Positions 1-11,209 of a stretch of DNA of 64,000 nt are shown here, one piece after another (the stretch's first letter is position 1; the number at the start of each line of letters is the position of its first letter). The position numbers were made by a program, and so were the translations under genes. This DNA comes from Chlorops oryzae (taxonomy: Eukaryota; Arthropoda; Insecta; Diptera; Chloropidae). The DNA lies in assembly GCA_020466095.1 (NCBI GenBank), contig CM035806.1:164371379-164435378 (forward strand). The letters run 5' to 3'. Below the pieces are notes generated by a model, which had not been told where the DNA came from, did not search any database, and saw only the letters and a list, made by a program, of their open reading frames with translations.

Positions 1-179
1 CGTTTCTTGGTGTGACTAAATATAATAATAAAAAAATAAATAAATCAAATCCATAGTAATTAAAAAAAAAAAAACCTCTTTTTGATGATATTAAAATGTG
101 TTCCGACTCGAAATTGTTCTGATGCATGAATTTTCTTTTGTATCTCTTCCTACCGATTTTTCATTCGATAGATCTTTAG
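1..179 (+). other. Blimp-1: Blimp-1 intron, 3' end
   Basis: AT-rich sequence with no coding potential, ending in a pyrimidine-containing stretch and AG at 178-179 just before the PR-domain exon. The upstream exons of the gene lie outside the window. Confidence 0.75.
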
Positions 180-1314
180 GGATGATGATTTCTTTTACTT
201 GGATGGCTCGGACCGTTCACAATCGAATTGGATGCGCTACGTCGCTTCGGCTTATAGCCTTTCGGTTATGAATTTGGTGGCTTGCCAGCATCAGGATAAT
301 ATTTATTTTTATACAACGCGTGACATTCTACCCAACGAAGAGCTAATGGTTTGGTATTGCAAGGACTTTGCACAGCGGCTGGGCTATGACGTCGATCCAG
401 AGCGTACCATATTCGGTGCTTGCAAGCAAAGCTCCGATGAAGATGCCAACGATATTATGGAGACGGAAATTGAAGAACGGCCAACAGCAGTGGTTTGTCG
501 CAAAAAGCAACATCCGTCAACATCTCCATACCGTATGCCAGCTCCAGAAATCCCGCCTGAAATTGCTTACAATCATATAACGTATGTTATGGGACTTCAT
601 ATAGCTCCACCGCCACCGCTAGCAACAACAAGCATTTCTTCGACCACAACACGTAACGGCAATGGAAATACAAAAAACAGCACTAACAATAACAATAATA
701 GCACCAATCACCAGAGGAGTTCGATTACACCGAGCCCGTCGCCCCCGATAAGTTCGTCTGGATCATCTTCTTTGGCCCATCAACATATGCCAGCACATTC
801 GCAGCCGCATCAGCAGCACTCGCATATCTATCACAGTCAGCAGCATATTGTTCGGCATGTGAATGGCAATGGACATTATCAACATCAGCAACAGCAGCAG
901 CAGCAGCAAACACAACCAGCACCATCCCCATCCCCATCACCATCCTCATCACCATCCTCATCATCATCATCCGGCGCAAGGAGTTTTGCATTTGAAGCAG
1001 GAAGCTGCTACTTCGGTAATCGTTCGCGAACGATCGCCAGCGAACAGTGACGGCGGCGGGCCGAAGGACACTAAAGAAGTGGCAAACTCTCCAATGTCAC
1101 ATAAAGACGCGCAGTACGAGCACCAGTTGACGCCCAACGACGGCAGTGTTCGTTCCGTTCGATCCGATGAGGGTTACCATAGCAACGAGTATCACGAAGA
1201 TGGCATGACGCCACCCGAGGACTCAAGCGACAGCGAGAGCGAACACAATTACGTTCTGGACTGCTCGAAGAAAACTATTGCTCCTAAGGAGACTGTTATT
1301 GCGCAGCCACAAAG

Positions 1315-1356
<42 letters not shown>

Positions 1357-1760
1357 TGCCACTGCCACTGCGGTACCCAATAGCACTGATTCCGCCCCGG
1401 CAGCCGTTACCACACGGTCGCTGGGAGATTGTGATAAAAACGAGTATCGCAAGTTCAAAGTGAAAATGCCGCTCAAATATGAGTTTAAAAATAGCAAATG
1501 TGGAATTAAGACTGAGGCGTTTAACGCCACCAATACAACAACGCTCGACGCTCTGGATACAACCCCAACGAATACAAGATCAAACGATCTGATCGATCGA
1601 TCAATAGAAATTGCAGTTCCGGCATGCTCCTCCTCCACACCCGACGAAGAGCCCATGAGCATTGATGATGATCATAGTACGCTGAAGGCGTCAACTGTTT
1701 CCCCAGTAATGCCACAATCAGCGTGTACAACCGTAATTGTATTGGAACATGGAATCAATA

Positions 1761-1793
<33 letters not shown>

Positions 1794-3194
1794 ATAGCAA
1801 AGTCTCAGAGTTAACACGCGTTGGCCTATCATCCACCACCAACAACAAACAATACTATGAGGCTGAGTCGAGTTCCCCACAACCACCACAACAGCCATCA
1901 GCATCAACACATAACAATTCAGGCGGTGGTACATACATGTGTTTTACACCACCTTCTGCAAGCATTTTAGAGACTATTCTTACCGGCCAGCACCGATTAG
2001 AAGCTGCCGCAGCCGTAGCTGTTTCCCGACAATCGAATGCCGCAACACCGCCACCTACTTCACCAACTGAGATGGCGTACTCATATAAGAAGTCGCATCG
2101 CTATAGCACTGCTGTTAGCCCCGATTCCAGCTCGAATCTGGCGCAGGCGCCAGAGCACACAGTGTCCAATGGATTTAAAACTGAGCAGATTGTGACATCG
2201 GAACGTTTAAGTCTGAAGGACTCATGCTCACCATCGCCTTTACCGTCACATCAGCATGTGATTTTTCCTTCTGCAAGTGCCCACAGCGTTTATGGGGATG
2301 TTGACCATCAAGCAGCATCTTTTACTGCAACCTATTCGACCTACTCAACTTCCCCGGGCGTTGGTGGCAATGGTAGCTCAACTCAACATACATTGAATAC
2401 AGCAACGTCAACCTATCACTCACCACCGCACCACAGCAATAGCTCGCGATCGTCGTTCGATAGACAGTCCCTTCCCTGCAGTGGTTCGGCTTCTAATTTA
2501 CATTTATTGCAAAGCAACGCCCAAATTCTGAATCATCAACTTATGCAGCCACTGCCGAAATTACAGCACCTTTCGCCACTGCGAATTTCACCACCAAGTA
2601 GCCTTAGCCCCGATGGGAACTCATGCCCGCGAAGTGGCAGCCCGCTCAGTCCCAATTCAATGGGCTCAAGAGGTTATCGTTCTCTACCGTATCCGCTGAA
2701 GAAGAAAGACGGCAAAATGCATTACGAATGCAACGTCTGCTGCAAGACCTTCGGTCAGTTGAGTAACCTGAAGGTTCACCTTCGCACACACTCCGGCGAG
2801 CGGCCGTTCAAGTGTAACGTTTGCACAAAGAGCTTCACCCAATTGGCTCATTTGCAAAAGCACCATCTGGTACACACTGGCGAGAAGCCACATCAATGCG
2901 ACATTTGCAAGAAACGCTTCTCGTCCACATCGAACTTGAAGACCCATCTAAGATTGCACAGTGGCCAAAAACCATACGCTTGCGATCTCTGCCCACAAAA
3001 GTTCACGCAGTTCGTACATCTTAAATTGCATAAACGGCTTCATACCAACGATCGACCCTACGTATGCCAAGGATGCGATAAGAAGTACATCAGCGCCTCC
3101 GGGCTAAGGACGCACTGGAAAACAACGAGCTGCAAACCCAACAATCTCGAAGAAGAGCTAGCAATGGCTGCAGCAGCTACTTCCGAGTGCCTTG
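180..3194 (+). CDS. Blimp-1: Blimp-1 exon: end of PR/SET domain, linkers, five zinc fingers
   Basis: Internal exon of the PRDM1/Blimp-1 zinc-finger transcriptional repressor, a nuclear DNA-binding protein. It opens in mid-protein: the first ~75 residues are the C-terminal half of a PR/SET domain ([26 protein letters not shown]), close to vertebrate PRDM1. Long Q-, H-, T-, N- and S-rich linkers follow. Nucleotides 2723-3139 encode four C2H2 fingers (for example [40 protein letters not shown]) and a fifth ending in Cys (C2HC), as in PRDM1. The frame open from 180 would stop at 1050, whereas the frame carrying all downstream Blimp-1 features is offset by one base. Dropping one A of the AAA at 908-910 joins them smoothly in the Gln/His tract, so an indel or assembly error is likely. 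The exon ends at donor G|GTGAGT (3194/3195) in phase 1. The 5' exons are missing. Identity is firm; the frame break is seen, its cause inferred. Confidence 0.96.
908..910 (+). other. Blimp-1: apparent +1 frameshift in Blimp-1 Gln/His tract
   Basis: Upstream codons (…CAG CAG CAA) read poly-Gln in the PR-domain frame. Downstream, the frame starting at CAC 911 reads His/Pro-rich sequence and continues to the zinc fingers. Three As occupy 908-910, and two would keep one frame. The following in-frame count through the splice to the stop at 4011-4013 is an exact number of codons (1,246 in this window), which supports a single extra base. Confidence 0.7.
2723..3139 (+). other. Blimp-1: zinc-finger array (4 C2H2 + 1 C2HC)
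   Basis: Five consecutive fingers with TGEKP-like linkers (SGERP, TGEKP, SGQKP, TNDRP). The fifth has C-x2-C ... H-x5-C, so its last ligand is Cys (RTHWKTTSC). In PRDM1 the first fingers carry most of the DNA specificity, and those residues look intact here. Confidence 0.95.
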
Positions 3195-3285
3195 GTGAGT
3201 TACTCTCTACACTTAAAGTGTGCCACCGATGAGGTAGAAAGACACTAATACAATATTTTGGTTTTTCCCATTTTTTTTTTTTTAG
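3195..3285 (+). other. Blimp-1: Blimp-1 last intron (91 bp)
   Basis: GTGAGT donor and a T-run followed by TTTAG acceptor at 3281-3285. Splicing joins G (3194) to AT (3286) to make GAT (Asp) and keeps the frame. Without splicing the frame would stop at 3232. Confidence 0.9.
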
Positions 3286-4013
3286 ATAAAGACATGCCCG
3301 AACCGGATTCCCGAGAAGCATATGACCAAATGCATGCCCAGTTCCGTCACATAAATAGCAGCAGCAGCAGCAACAGTGGCAGCAACAATGCCGGAGTTCA
3401 CCATTCTTCATCGGGATTTTTATTACAACAAACACAAAATGGGCCACAGGCAGCATCACAGCAGCAACATCTATCACACAGTCATGTGCAACAGCAAATG
3501 TTGCTTCAACAACATGTGACCCAGCCACATTTATCCAATGCAACAACAGCATCCGGCAGCAATGTAATGTTGCTCACAACCAGCATTAATAACCAAAACC
3601 AACATCATCCGCTAAGTCATCATTCCCATACCCGCCTTGTATCGCAAACTCAGCAGCAGCAACAGCAACAGCAACAGCACCAGCTGGCAAAGACTGTCAA
3701 GCAAGAATTGCATCAGCAGTTAACACATACTATCGGCAATGGGCACCACCAGCAGCAACAGCAACAGCACCTGCGGCTATCTTCACCGCCCGCACAACAT
3801 ACCAACACCCATGCCACATCAATTGAGCAGCAACAACAACAGCAATATATAAGTGCCTCGCACATGCACGCCCATGCACACGCGCACGCGCACGCACACG
3901 CTGCGGCGCAAGCATCACAAGCTGCGGCCGCCTCAGCACAACACGCAGCTTCACAAGAAAATCGCCCATCAGTGATAGAATCCAATCAGCCAATGATCAT
4001 CGAGTGTACATAA
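3286..4013 (+). CDS. Blimp-1: Blimp-1 terminal coding exon
   Basis: C-terminal tail of Blimp-1. It enters in phase 1 as DKDMPEPDSREAYDQMHAQF, then becomes Gln/His/Ser-rich low complexity, including a (His-Ala)n run from a CAC-GC dinucleotide-like tract around 3862-3900, and ends ...MIIECT with TAA at 4011-4013. No domain is recognisable here; such Gln-rich tails are common in fly transcription factors. The short in-frame lead-in before 3286 (MVFPIFFF) is intron sequence, not a start. Confidence 0.93.
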
Positions 4014-5190
4014 GCGAATGCCATGATCCCAAAACAATGGTCGATGGAACAGAAGGACAACTTTGCGGAAAGTCGAACGTGTACGTGGTCCGCGAAGGAC
4101 AAAACTTTCCCAAAACTCTAATTCTACTTGATCTTTTATCCGGGATGAAAGAGCCACAAATAGAAATGGAAACACAAGTGCAATATGAAGTCGGGCGATC
4201 TCAACCGAAAAAATGCAGCCGCCGAGTTCACCATTTTGAATAGCGGTGTTTGTTTTTTTTTTACACACTTGCACACTAAGAAAAGCAAAAGAAGAAAGAA
4301 AACCCAGAACAAAAAACAAAACAAAAAAAAAAAAAACAAATAAGAGGAACTTGTTTATGCGAAATGTTACGGTATTATAATTAGTAGTGTTTAGATAGCT
4401 ATTAATGAAACGCACTCCCAAAAACCCCATGCCCCGATACTAGTCCGGACTCCTAAGCCAAATGTCCGTCGCCTTTCAATTCGTTGTTCTCTGTTAAATG
4501 CTTCTTGAATTAGAAATACAATGGGCAAGAAAGACGGAACGAAGACGAAGAATACAAAACAACTACCAAATCAACAACAACAACAACAACAACCAACAAC
4601 AACCAACAACAACCAACAACAACCAACACCAATAAAGGCACCCATAAAAAGACGGATTTAAAAGAACACATTGGCGATGCCAGAAGACGCGGACTTCGGA
4701 TTGTATTAAAACTTGTTAAGGGGATTTCTGTTTATATTGTTTCTTTTTGGAAACGATCTCAAAATTGGCAGCCAATTTGTTAATTAATTTAAAAGTTTTT
4801 ACTTTTTCCCAAAAGAACCAAAAATTTTGCGAAAGTGAGCTGAGCGAGCATATAAGTATATATGTATGTATAGGCGAACGACGAACGTCAAGTAATCTTA
4901 TGTTACGTAATGAAGCTACTCATTATTTACTAGTATAGAGAGTATGAAGTATCCAAGTATCGAGTACCGATTATCGATGAACGATTATCGCTTAATCGAG
5001 CATATTTAAATTAAGTTAAACAAAAAACCCGTATAAATACTTCAATTCTTATTTACTTAGTATTTTAGTAGAACCTCTATGCATCTAGATGTACGATGTA
5101 CAATGTACGATTATGTATTTATGTATTTGAAAGTTTAAGCGCATATACGACTATATAAGGATGCAATAAACTATGAAGAGAAAAAACCAA
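4014..5190 (+). other. Blimp-1: Blimp-1 3' UTR (probable)
   Basis: No sustained reading frame. It contains a CAACAACAAC-rich stretch near 4570-4625 and AATAAA hexamers at 4631-4636 and 5165-5170, the latter followed by an A-run at about 5190. Short frames inside it (for example 4004-4243) overlap the true stop and have no recognisable product. Further AATAAA motifs at 6189 and about 6421 allow a longer isoform. Confidence 0.6.
5165..5170 (+). terminator. Blimp-1: candidate Blimp-1 poly(A) signal
   Basis: Canonical AATAAA about 1.15 kb after the stop, followed within 20-40 nt by A-rich sequence. The choice between this and the AATAAA at 4631 or 6189 cannot be settled from sequence. Confidence 0.45.
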
Positions 5191-5338
5191 AAAAAAAAAA
5201 AAAGAAACAAGAAAACTAATAAGACATCATGGTAGATTTTCAAAATCAATAACGCTCGAGATCGAAGGGCTGCCATCACATAAATTCCTTATGAAATCTT
5301 TTCCCCAATGGCCGAATGCAAAATTCCTCATTAGCGAC

Positions 5339-5601
5339 ATGGGTTCATCAAATCTATATTTGATGAGCTATCCCTCTGACACGTATAATGCCCGAGACTC
5401 TTAAGACCAGTATTTTACATGTAGCTACTTAAATAGTTGGTCTTAGGAGGGGGACAAAACTTGGTCACACACACACACACAAGTGATGCACTCATAGCCT
5501 AGGCAATTGAAATTCAATATTCAGAGCTCAGTTGGTAGCGCACCTTTTAGCCAAATTTTACACAAAAGCTGCACAACAGTTGTGTCTGCTGAATGCACCC
5601 A
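5339..5601. repeat. possible short TIR element
   Basis: Left TGGGTTCATCA (about 5339) is inversely matched by the right end TGAATGCACCCA (about 5590-5601). The right end is nearly identical to the right end of the element at 10,617-11,203. A box-A-like stretch (GCTCAGTTGGTAGCGC, about 5527) lies inside. Weak left end. Confidence 0.3.
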
Positions 5602-6963
5602 GTGCAATCGGTGTATACCACAGCGAGAAATTAAAATCCGGTACACATTCTGTAAACTGTCATCCTTCAAGATTTGAATGGTTATGAGATGGCAGCCCTA
5701 CTTTGCAGTCTTTGCCTTTCTAATACTAGAATTCATTGGTACGGCGAATACGAGTATTATTGTGACAAGGGATCAATTTTTTTTTGTTTTTTGTGTTCCT
5801 TAGTTGGGGGTAAACTCTTCGATTATCGCGATAAGTTTGCAGCTCCTCTTTTTGTTTTTTTTTTTGTGCTTTGACCTTGAACAAAACAATTTTATTGATC
5901 TAGTATTCCCTGCCAACGAATTCTACTATCGTTCCCGGTAAAAGATCGATTCCGGAAGTGTTTTTCAGTATCTCGAATAGTCCGTAGTATGCATATTTTT
6001 GTACAGTTTCACATTGTGTAAAGTATGGAAAAAGTAACAATTGAAAGAACAGACTTACTACTTATAGATTAGCATATATTTACATATATTTATACATATA
6101 TAATAAGTTTAATTTAATTAATATATATACACAAAACAAAAAAAAAAAAAAAACAAGAAAAAAATATAAGAATAATGATAACAATAACAATAAAGCTGAA
6201 GATCGGTGCTTCTGACCTGTTTCAATTGGTACAATTCATATGTATGTATAAACAGATGTATATGTGTGCGTATATGTAAATATATTATCTATTATATAAC
6301 GAAATAATAGCCGAAAGGGCAAAAAAAAAAACAAACACAAGGGGCGGGGGTGGCAACACATCATTTGAACAAATAGCCGAGAAAAAAACTTAAATACACC
6401 AACTTAATAACAGCTGAGTTCAATAAAATGGGAGCAAAGTCGAAAATCCCTTATTCGAAGAGAAATTTCGAAATAACACGACCATAATTTTTTTTTTTTT
6501 TTTTTAATATTAGCAAATCACCTAAAGCTAAGCTATGGCTCCCCTTATTTGCTTTCTGAATTCGGGCCACTGCTGAATATTACACTCATACCTTACATGG
6601 AGCCCCTTGGGATCTGTCAATTGCTCACGATCAGTGATGAAATGAGTTAGTAACGTATCACTATCTATATGACAATTCAAATATGTTGCTGTCTTGTATC
6701 GCACATACAGCTGTGTACAACAAAATAGTAGTACCACTTAAAGAAACTGTCTTTGTCCAAATTTTTGTAATGATTATCTTCATCTCAAGTCAAATCTCTC
6801 CTATTATGATGAACGCGCCGCTGTAACTCATTTCGATTTTCTTCTTTAAAATTTTTCTGTTCTTTAAGGGAAAAAATTACAGCTTTAATTCATATGTGTG
6901 TATGTACATACTCGATGCGATGATATGTACAATGAATACATACACATATACATACGTATATCC

Positions 6964-6994
<31 letters not shown>

Positions 6995-7380
6995 CATATA
7001 CATTGAATGGTCAATTGAAGCAGGTAAAACAATTAACTTAAATATTCAAGTAATATAAATAGTTAAATTGATTTCTATTTTATATGCGTATGTCATACAT
7101 ACAACTATGCTACATTAGAATAAACATGCACAGATATGAAGAAGCATATTTTTTGATAAAACTAAAAGACTTATGAGTTATTTCTCTTCTTCAATTTTAA
7201 TGGAAATACTTACATTATGAACGCAATAAAAGAAATAATTTTTAAATTGTTGGTTTGATTTTTTTAATATTTTTTTTTTTAATTCAATCTTATAAAGCAT
7301 ATTAATAGAATTTTTAATAAGCAAATAAAATATGTATATTTATTTATAATAATTATAAAAAACAATAACAAAAATATATA
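5602..7380. other. AT-rich intergenic or extended 3' UTR
   Basis: No gene seen. It holds homopolymer runs (A-run near 6963-6992, T-runs near 6489), TATATG/CATATA-type microsatellite DNA and possible alternative poly(A) signals near 6189 and 6421. Confidence 0.5.
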
Positions 7381-7389
7381 CATATAGCG

Positions 7390-7440
7390 AGACGGTGAGA
7401 GAGAGAGAGAGAGCGAGAGAGAGAGAGAGAGAGAGAGAAA
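7390..7440. repeat. (GA)n microsatellite
   Basis: About 50 bp of almost pure GA with scattered C. A similar (GA)n tract is at 11,655-11,690, and a (CA)n tract at about 7531-7553. GA runs can bind GAGA factor, but no gene start is evident here. Confidence 0.85.
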
Positions 7441-7834
7441 CTAAACATTTAATTTAAGCTTGAAAAAATGAGGCTGATAAGTTTAAGAATCCCATGGAAC
7501 CATGAAGACAAAGCGGCATCGGAACGATCGCACACACACACACACACACACACGAAGGCACAGATTAGAATTGCTTTATGATGATTCAAATTAAAAAAAA
7601 TAATTTCTGAAATACCCCTTAAAATTATTTAAAATTATTTAAAAAATTCCTTTTTGTAACTTTTAATCTTTTTTATTTTCAAATTGAAACTCCGACCGTT
7701 TTGAAAAGCTATGAACTTAAATCAGGATTTACATTTACAAATTCGAAACTGAAGTCTATTACACTTTTAATATACTCACTTTGAATGCTTACATTTCACA
7801 ATTTCTTTTTGTTCAGATAACATTTATGTGTATA

Positions 7835-8493
7835 CAGTTAAAACTCTCTAAACGAATTCCAAGGGACATAATATAAGTATATTGGTTTATAGTCCATATA
7901 TATCCTGAGGACTTCACGAGAATAGTTAGTGGATTCACGGAGCATCAGCCACCGTATAGCCATCTTGCCTCATCAGTGGGTATGGACCCAATCGGCTAAC
8001 CTGGGTGGGTTTCGGTACTATCCTCACCTCATAAATTACCCCCACAGCACCCACGATACTCTTCGAAGGTCCGTACTCAGACGACCGGGCAGAATACTAG
8101 AACGTTATCTGGGGCTCCCTGTGCCCATGGTACCAAGTTAGCCCTAGATAAAGGTGTGACTACACCTATAGCCAGTATAGCTGGATCACACCAATACTAA
8201 TTAAAGGTCGCATGGTTATTCTTTCGTACCTTGCACCACGATATTACCAAATTTTTGATTCCATGCCCAATCTGTCTGTATTGCTTGACAGTTGGCTAGA
8301 GTCCGCGGTTTGCAAAGCCCGAAAATCATAGATATTTCCCTCGCGGGAAATTCCAAGGGACAGGAAAATCCCTTATAGAGAGAATTCTTTATAAGGGAAT
8401 AAGAGGCACACAAAATGTATCGAAAAGCCTCTCAGAAGATTCGCTATAGAGAGAAATGCGTTGTAAAGGAGTTCGTTATAGAGAGTTCGACTG
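7835..8493. mobile_element. non-autonomous pogo/Tigger-like element
   Basis: Ends CAGTTAAAACTCTCTAAACG and CGTTATAGAGAGTTCGACTG are imperfect inverted repeats bordered by TA on both sides (7833-7834, 8494-8495). TA duplication and CAGT..AACTCTCTATAACGAA ends are typical of pogo/Tigger-type Tc1/mariner relatives. A second block with the same theme (CCCTTATAGAGAGAATTC, about 8370) lies inside the right end. No transposase frame, so it would need a partner in trans. Confidence 0.65.
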
Positions 8494-10340
8494 TATTTAA
8501 TTTTTTAAGTGGAAGGTAAGGTCCAAAAATATTTTGGCACCCTTTTTTCTATTTTTTTTTTTTTTTTTCTGAATCTAGAATATTTCGAGATTATTTTGTG
8601 CGAATTTCCAGAAAGTCATGCTAAGACTAACAAAGGTACATCGCGTTGGTACATCAAAGCGAGCGGCCCACAAGCTGCAAGATCATTTTGACCGATCGTT
8701 TCAAAATTTTGTGTACTATTATTTTTTACACAAACATGAAGTGACGAAGAGTTTTTTTTTTTTTCTTCACTATTCAAATCTACCTTAACCATAAAACAAT
8801 CACGTGTAAATGAAAGAAATTATTCACATCTTTATAAAAAATAAATTGTTTGAAAATACGCCTTTTTTTTCAGCCCAAAGCCGTACCCTCCCCTTCAAGA
8901 ATTTTTAATTTTAATATTATTAATTTAATTATCATTTTCATTATTTTCATTTTTAATTTCTTGATATTTATATTATTTATTTTAATTCTCAAATTAATTG
9001 ATTTTTTATTAAAGTTTAATTTTTTTTTAAATCTTAATATTTTTAAAAGTTTTCATTTTTTTAAAGCTTCTTCAATTCATATTTAAATTTTTTTCTATAT
9101 TAATTTTTTAATATGAGCTTGAGGTCAGACTACGAAGAAATTTCTTTCCTAAAGCATACGAGATTGTAGGCGACCTGCCCACCACTAGCTTACTCTATGT
9201 GGTAGGCGTTGACTCTTAAAAAACTGCCACGCTCGAACAAAAGTATACTAGGATGGTATATGAGATTGTATGCATTTACCGTCTACCGTCGAAATGTGTT
9301 GCGGTTCTGCGGGTTCTGTAAGCAGCACTTTCGCCGCTGGGATCTATTTTCGTATATTTTTTGTTTATTTTCTTTTTTGAATATCAAAGATTTAACCATA
9401 AACAGGAGAGCACACTTTCCCACACAGTACACTTAATATATTCCATATACATATACGTAAGACATGTTTATTCGCGACTATTCGCGTTCGTAAGATAAAA
9501 CACCAATATTCACCAAAAATTTGTTATGGTAGTTATTTGTATAGTTATTTACATTCTATTCCTGTGACGTTTGACATGAAAGTGTGTCCAGATTCGACCA
9601 AAAAATTCTATCAGCCCACGGACTAACGTGCATACACAGCGCATTCGCACAACTACCATACCAAGTTTTTGGAGTTTAGCCTTAAGTTAGTAGTACTTTT
9701 CACCTAACTGCAACAACAACAACAAAAAAAAAAAAAACACGTACATATGTAAGTGCAAAGCGGGATGGAAGAGAAATAACAATAAAAAATATACATAAGT
9801 ATATACATATATATATTTGCAACAAAAATAAAAATAAAAAAGAAAACGCATTTCTAGGAGCATAAAAAAAATTATTGAAGGCTCCGTATTTTGTAAATAT
9901 AAACTAATTTCAAATATGTCAAAACATAATATGAATATTGCGGGAACATATGTATTTATAAACAGTAAAGGCAAAATAACAAAAAAGCTACAATTTTATT
10001 TATACAACATAGTTTATTACAAAAAAAAAAAACAAAAAAAAAAAAAAAAAAGTTGAACAAAACTATTTAATTTTTATTTAATTTTACTTTAAAATTTTTG
10101 TTTTTGTTGTTTGAAACAAAAGAAATTCAATAAACCGAAAAATTGTGGAAAATTAAATTTGTTTCCTTTTTTTTTTTGCTTCTTTCTATAGTTTTAATTA
10201 TTTAATTATTGTTATAAACTTTTATTTTATATTAAATCATGCAAGGCGATTCAAACTGCTCTTTAATATTGATTGAAATTCTTTTATTTTATAAAAAAAA
10301 ATGAATAAACTACAAAATATTTCTTAAGTTTGCCAACGCA
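8494..10340. other. AT-rich intergenic sequence
   Basis: No gene. Long TTTAAT-type low-complexity DNA (about 8890-9110), A-runs near 9725 and 10,021-10,052, and one slightly GC-richer patch at 9110-9330 that I cannot assign. Confidence 0.5.
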
Positions 10341-10344
10341 AATC

Positions 10345-10500
10345 GAATGAAAATATATGCAGCATACTTTCGGGCGCAATGTGAATTCGAATCTATATGC
10401 GGCATACTTTCCGGCCCAATATGAAGTCGAATTTATATGCGGCATACTTTCGGCCCCATATTTGAATTCGAATTTATATTAGGCATACTTTCGGGAGATT
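10345..10500. repeat. ~55-bp tandem array (4 diverged units)
   Basis: Four units of the form GAATTCGAATYTATATGCGG followed by CATACTTTCGGGCC, with period ~55 bp and scattered substitutions. A tRNA-like module begins 26 bp downstream. Confidence 0.75.
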
Positions 10501-10525
10501 TATTAAAATAAATTTTAAAAAGAGC

Positions 10526-10602
10526 AGAGATTCGAACCGGAAAATTTCCGATACTGAAAAATAGGCAAAGCAAAAATATTGCTGGACCACTGCAAATAGT
10601 AT
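10526..10602 (-). repeat. degenerate tRNA-like module
   Basis: On the minus strand: box-A-like TTTGCAGTGGTCCAGCA and box B CCGGTTCGAATCTC, about 50 nt apart. The arms do not make a clean cloverleaf, so I read it as a tRNA-derived repeat part, not a tRNA gene. Confidence 0.5.
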
Positions 10603-10616
10603 ACTGTATACAAAAT

Positions 10617-11203
10617 TGGGTTCATTCAGCTGACTCAACTGTTGAGTTAAATACGGCAGAACGGTGCGCTACAAACTGAACGGTTCGGCCACCGAATCTT
10701 TAATAATAAAGAAACGTCGGAATATTCGGTTCATGAGTCATTAAAAAACGGTTGAATATATGTTTGACTTCGGTCGACATTTCAAATTCATTATTTAGCT
10801 ACTTTGGTTCAACATGTTGAAAGAAAGCTTATTGAAAAATTGAAATTAATCCAAAACGAGAAACTTTTCATGTTGTGAGTGATGTACATGAAATATCTAT
10901 CTGATTGTACTTACATTCTGCAAGATACATCGACTCATGTCTGATGACATCTCTCTCTCTCTCTCTTAAGCGGATACCAACGCGGGACCGAAAAAAATGT
11001 CCGCTTAACAGAGGTGTCCGCTCAAGAAGTAACTTTTTGAGAAGCAGGAACACTAGAGCATTCCTCAAAAATGTCCGTTTGAGAGGAGTGTCCGCAAAGA
11101 GAGAGAGAGTACACTGTATACACTGTTCATCATCATAATCACCCCATCAAAGCATAGCGTCACTCACCTCTGGCTCAACAGTTGAGTCTGATGAATGCAC
11201 CCA
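10617..11203. mobile_element. TIR element with nested pogo-like piece
   Basis: Ends TGGGTTCATTCAGCTGACTC and, inverted, TGGGTGCATTCATCAGACTC, both continuing AACTGTTGAG. Inside, about 10,950-11,118 carries a second inverted theme (CTCTCT...AAGCGGATA / TCCGCAAAGAGAGAGA, with GTCCGCTTAA repeats) typical of pogo/Tigger-like ends. No coding capacity. Confidence 0.55.
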
Positions 11204-11209
11204 TTATTA

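Noticed and set aside
911..1050. PR-domain frame continuing to a stop at 1050 as a genuine short Blimp-1 C-terminus
   Set aside because: The tail (Ser/Pro repeats then [11 protein letters not shown]) is an off-frame reading of the His/Pro tract; the zinc fingers are in the other frame and belong to the same gene.
1249..1662. 137-residue antisense frame
   Set aside because: Reverse of a Thr-repeat tract (poly-Val); shadow of the coding strand.
3058..3552. 164-residue frame antisense to Blimp-1
   Set aside because: It crosses the last intron and reads CAG/CAT repeats backwards (Cys/Val runs); no family features.
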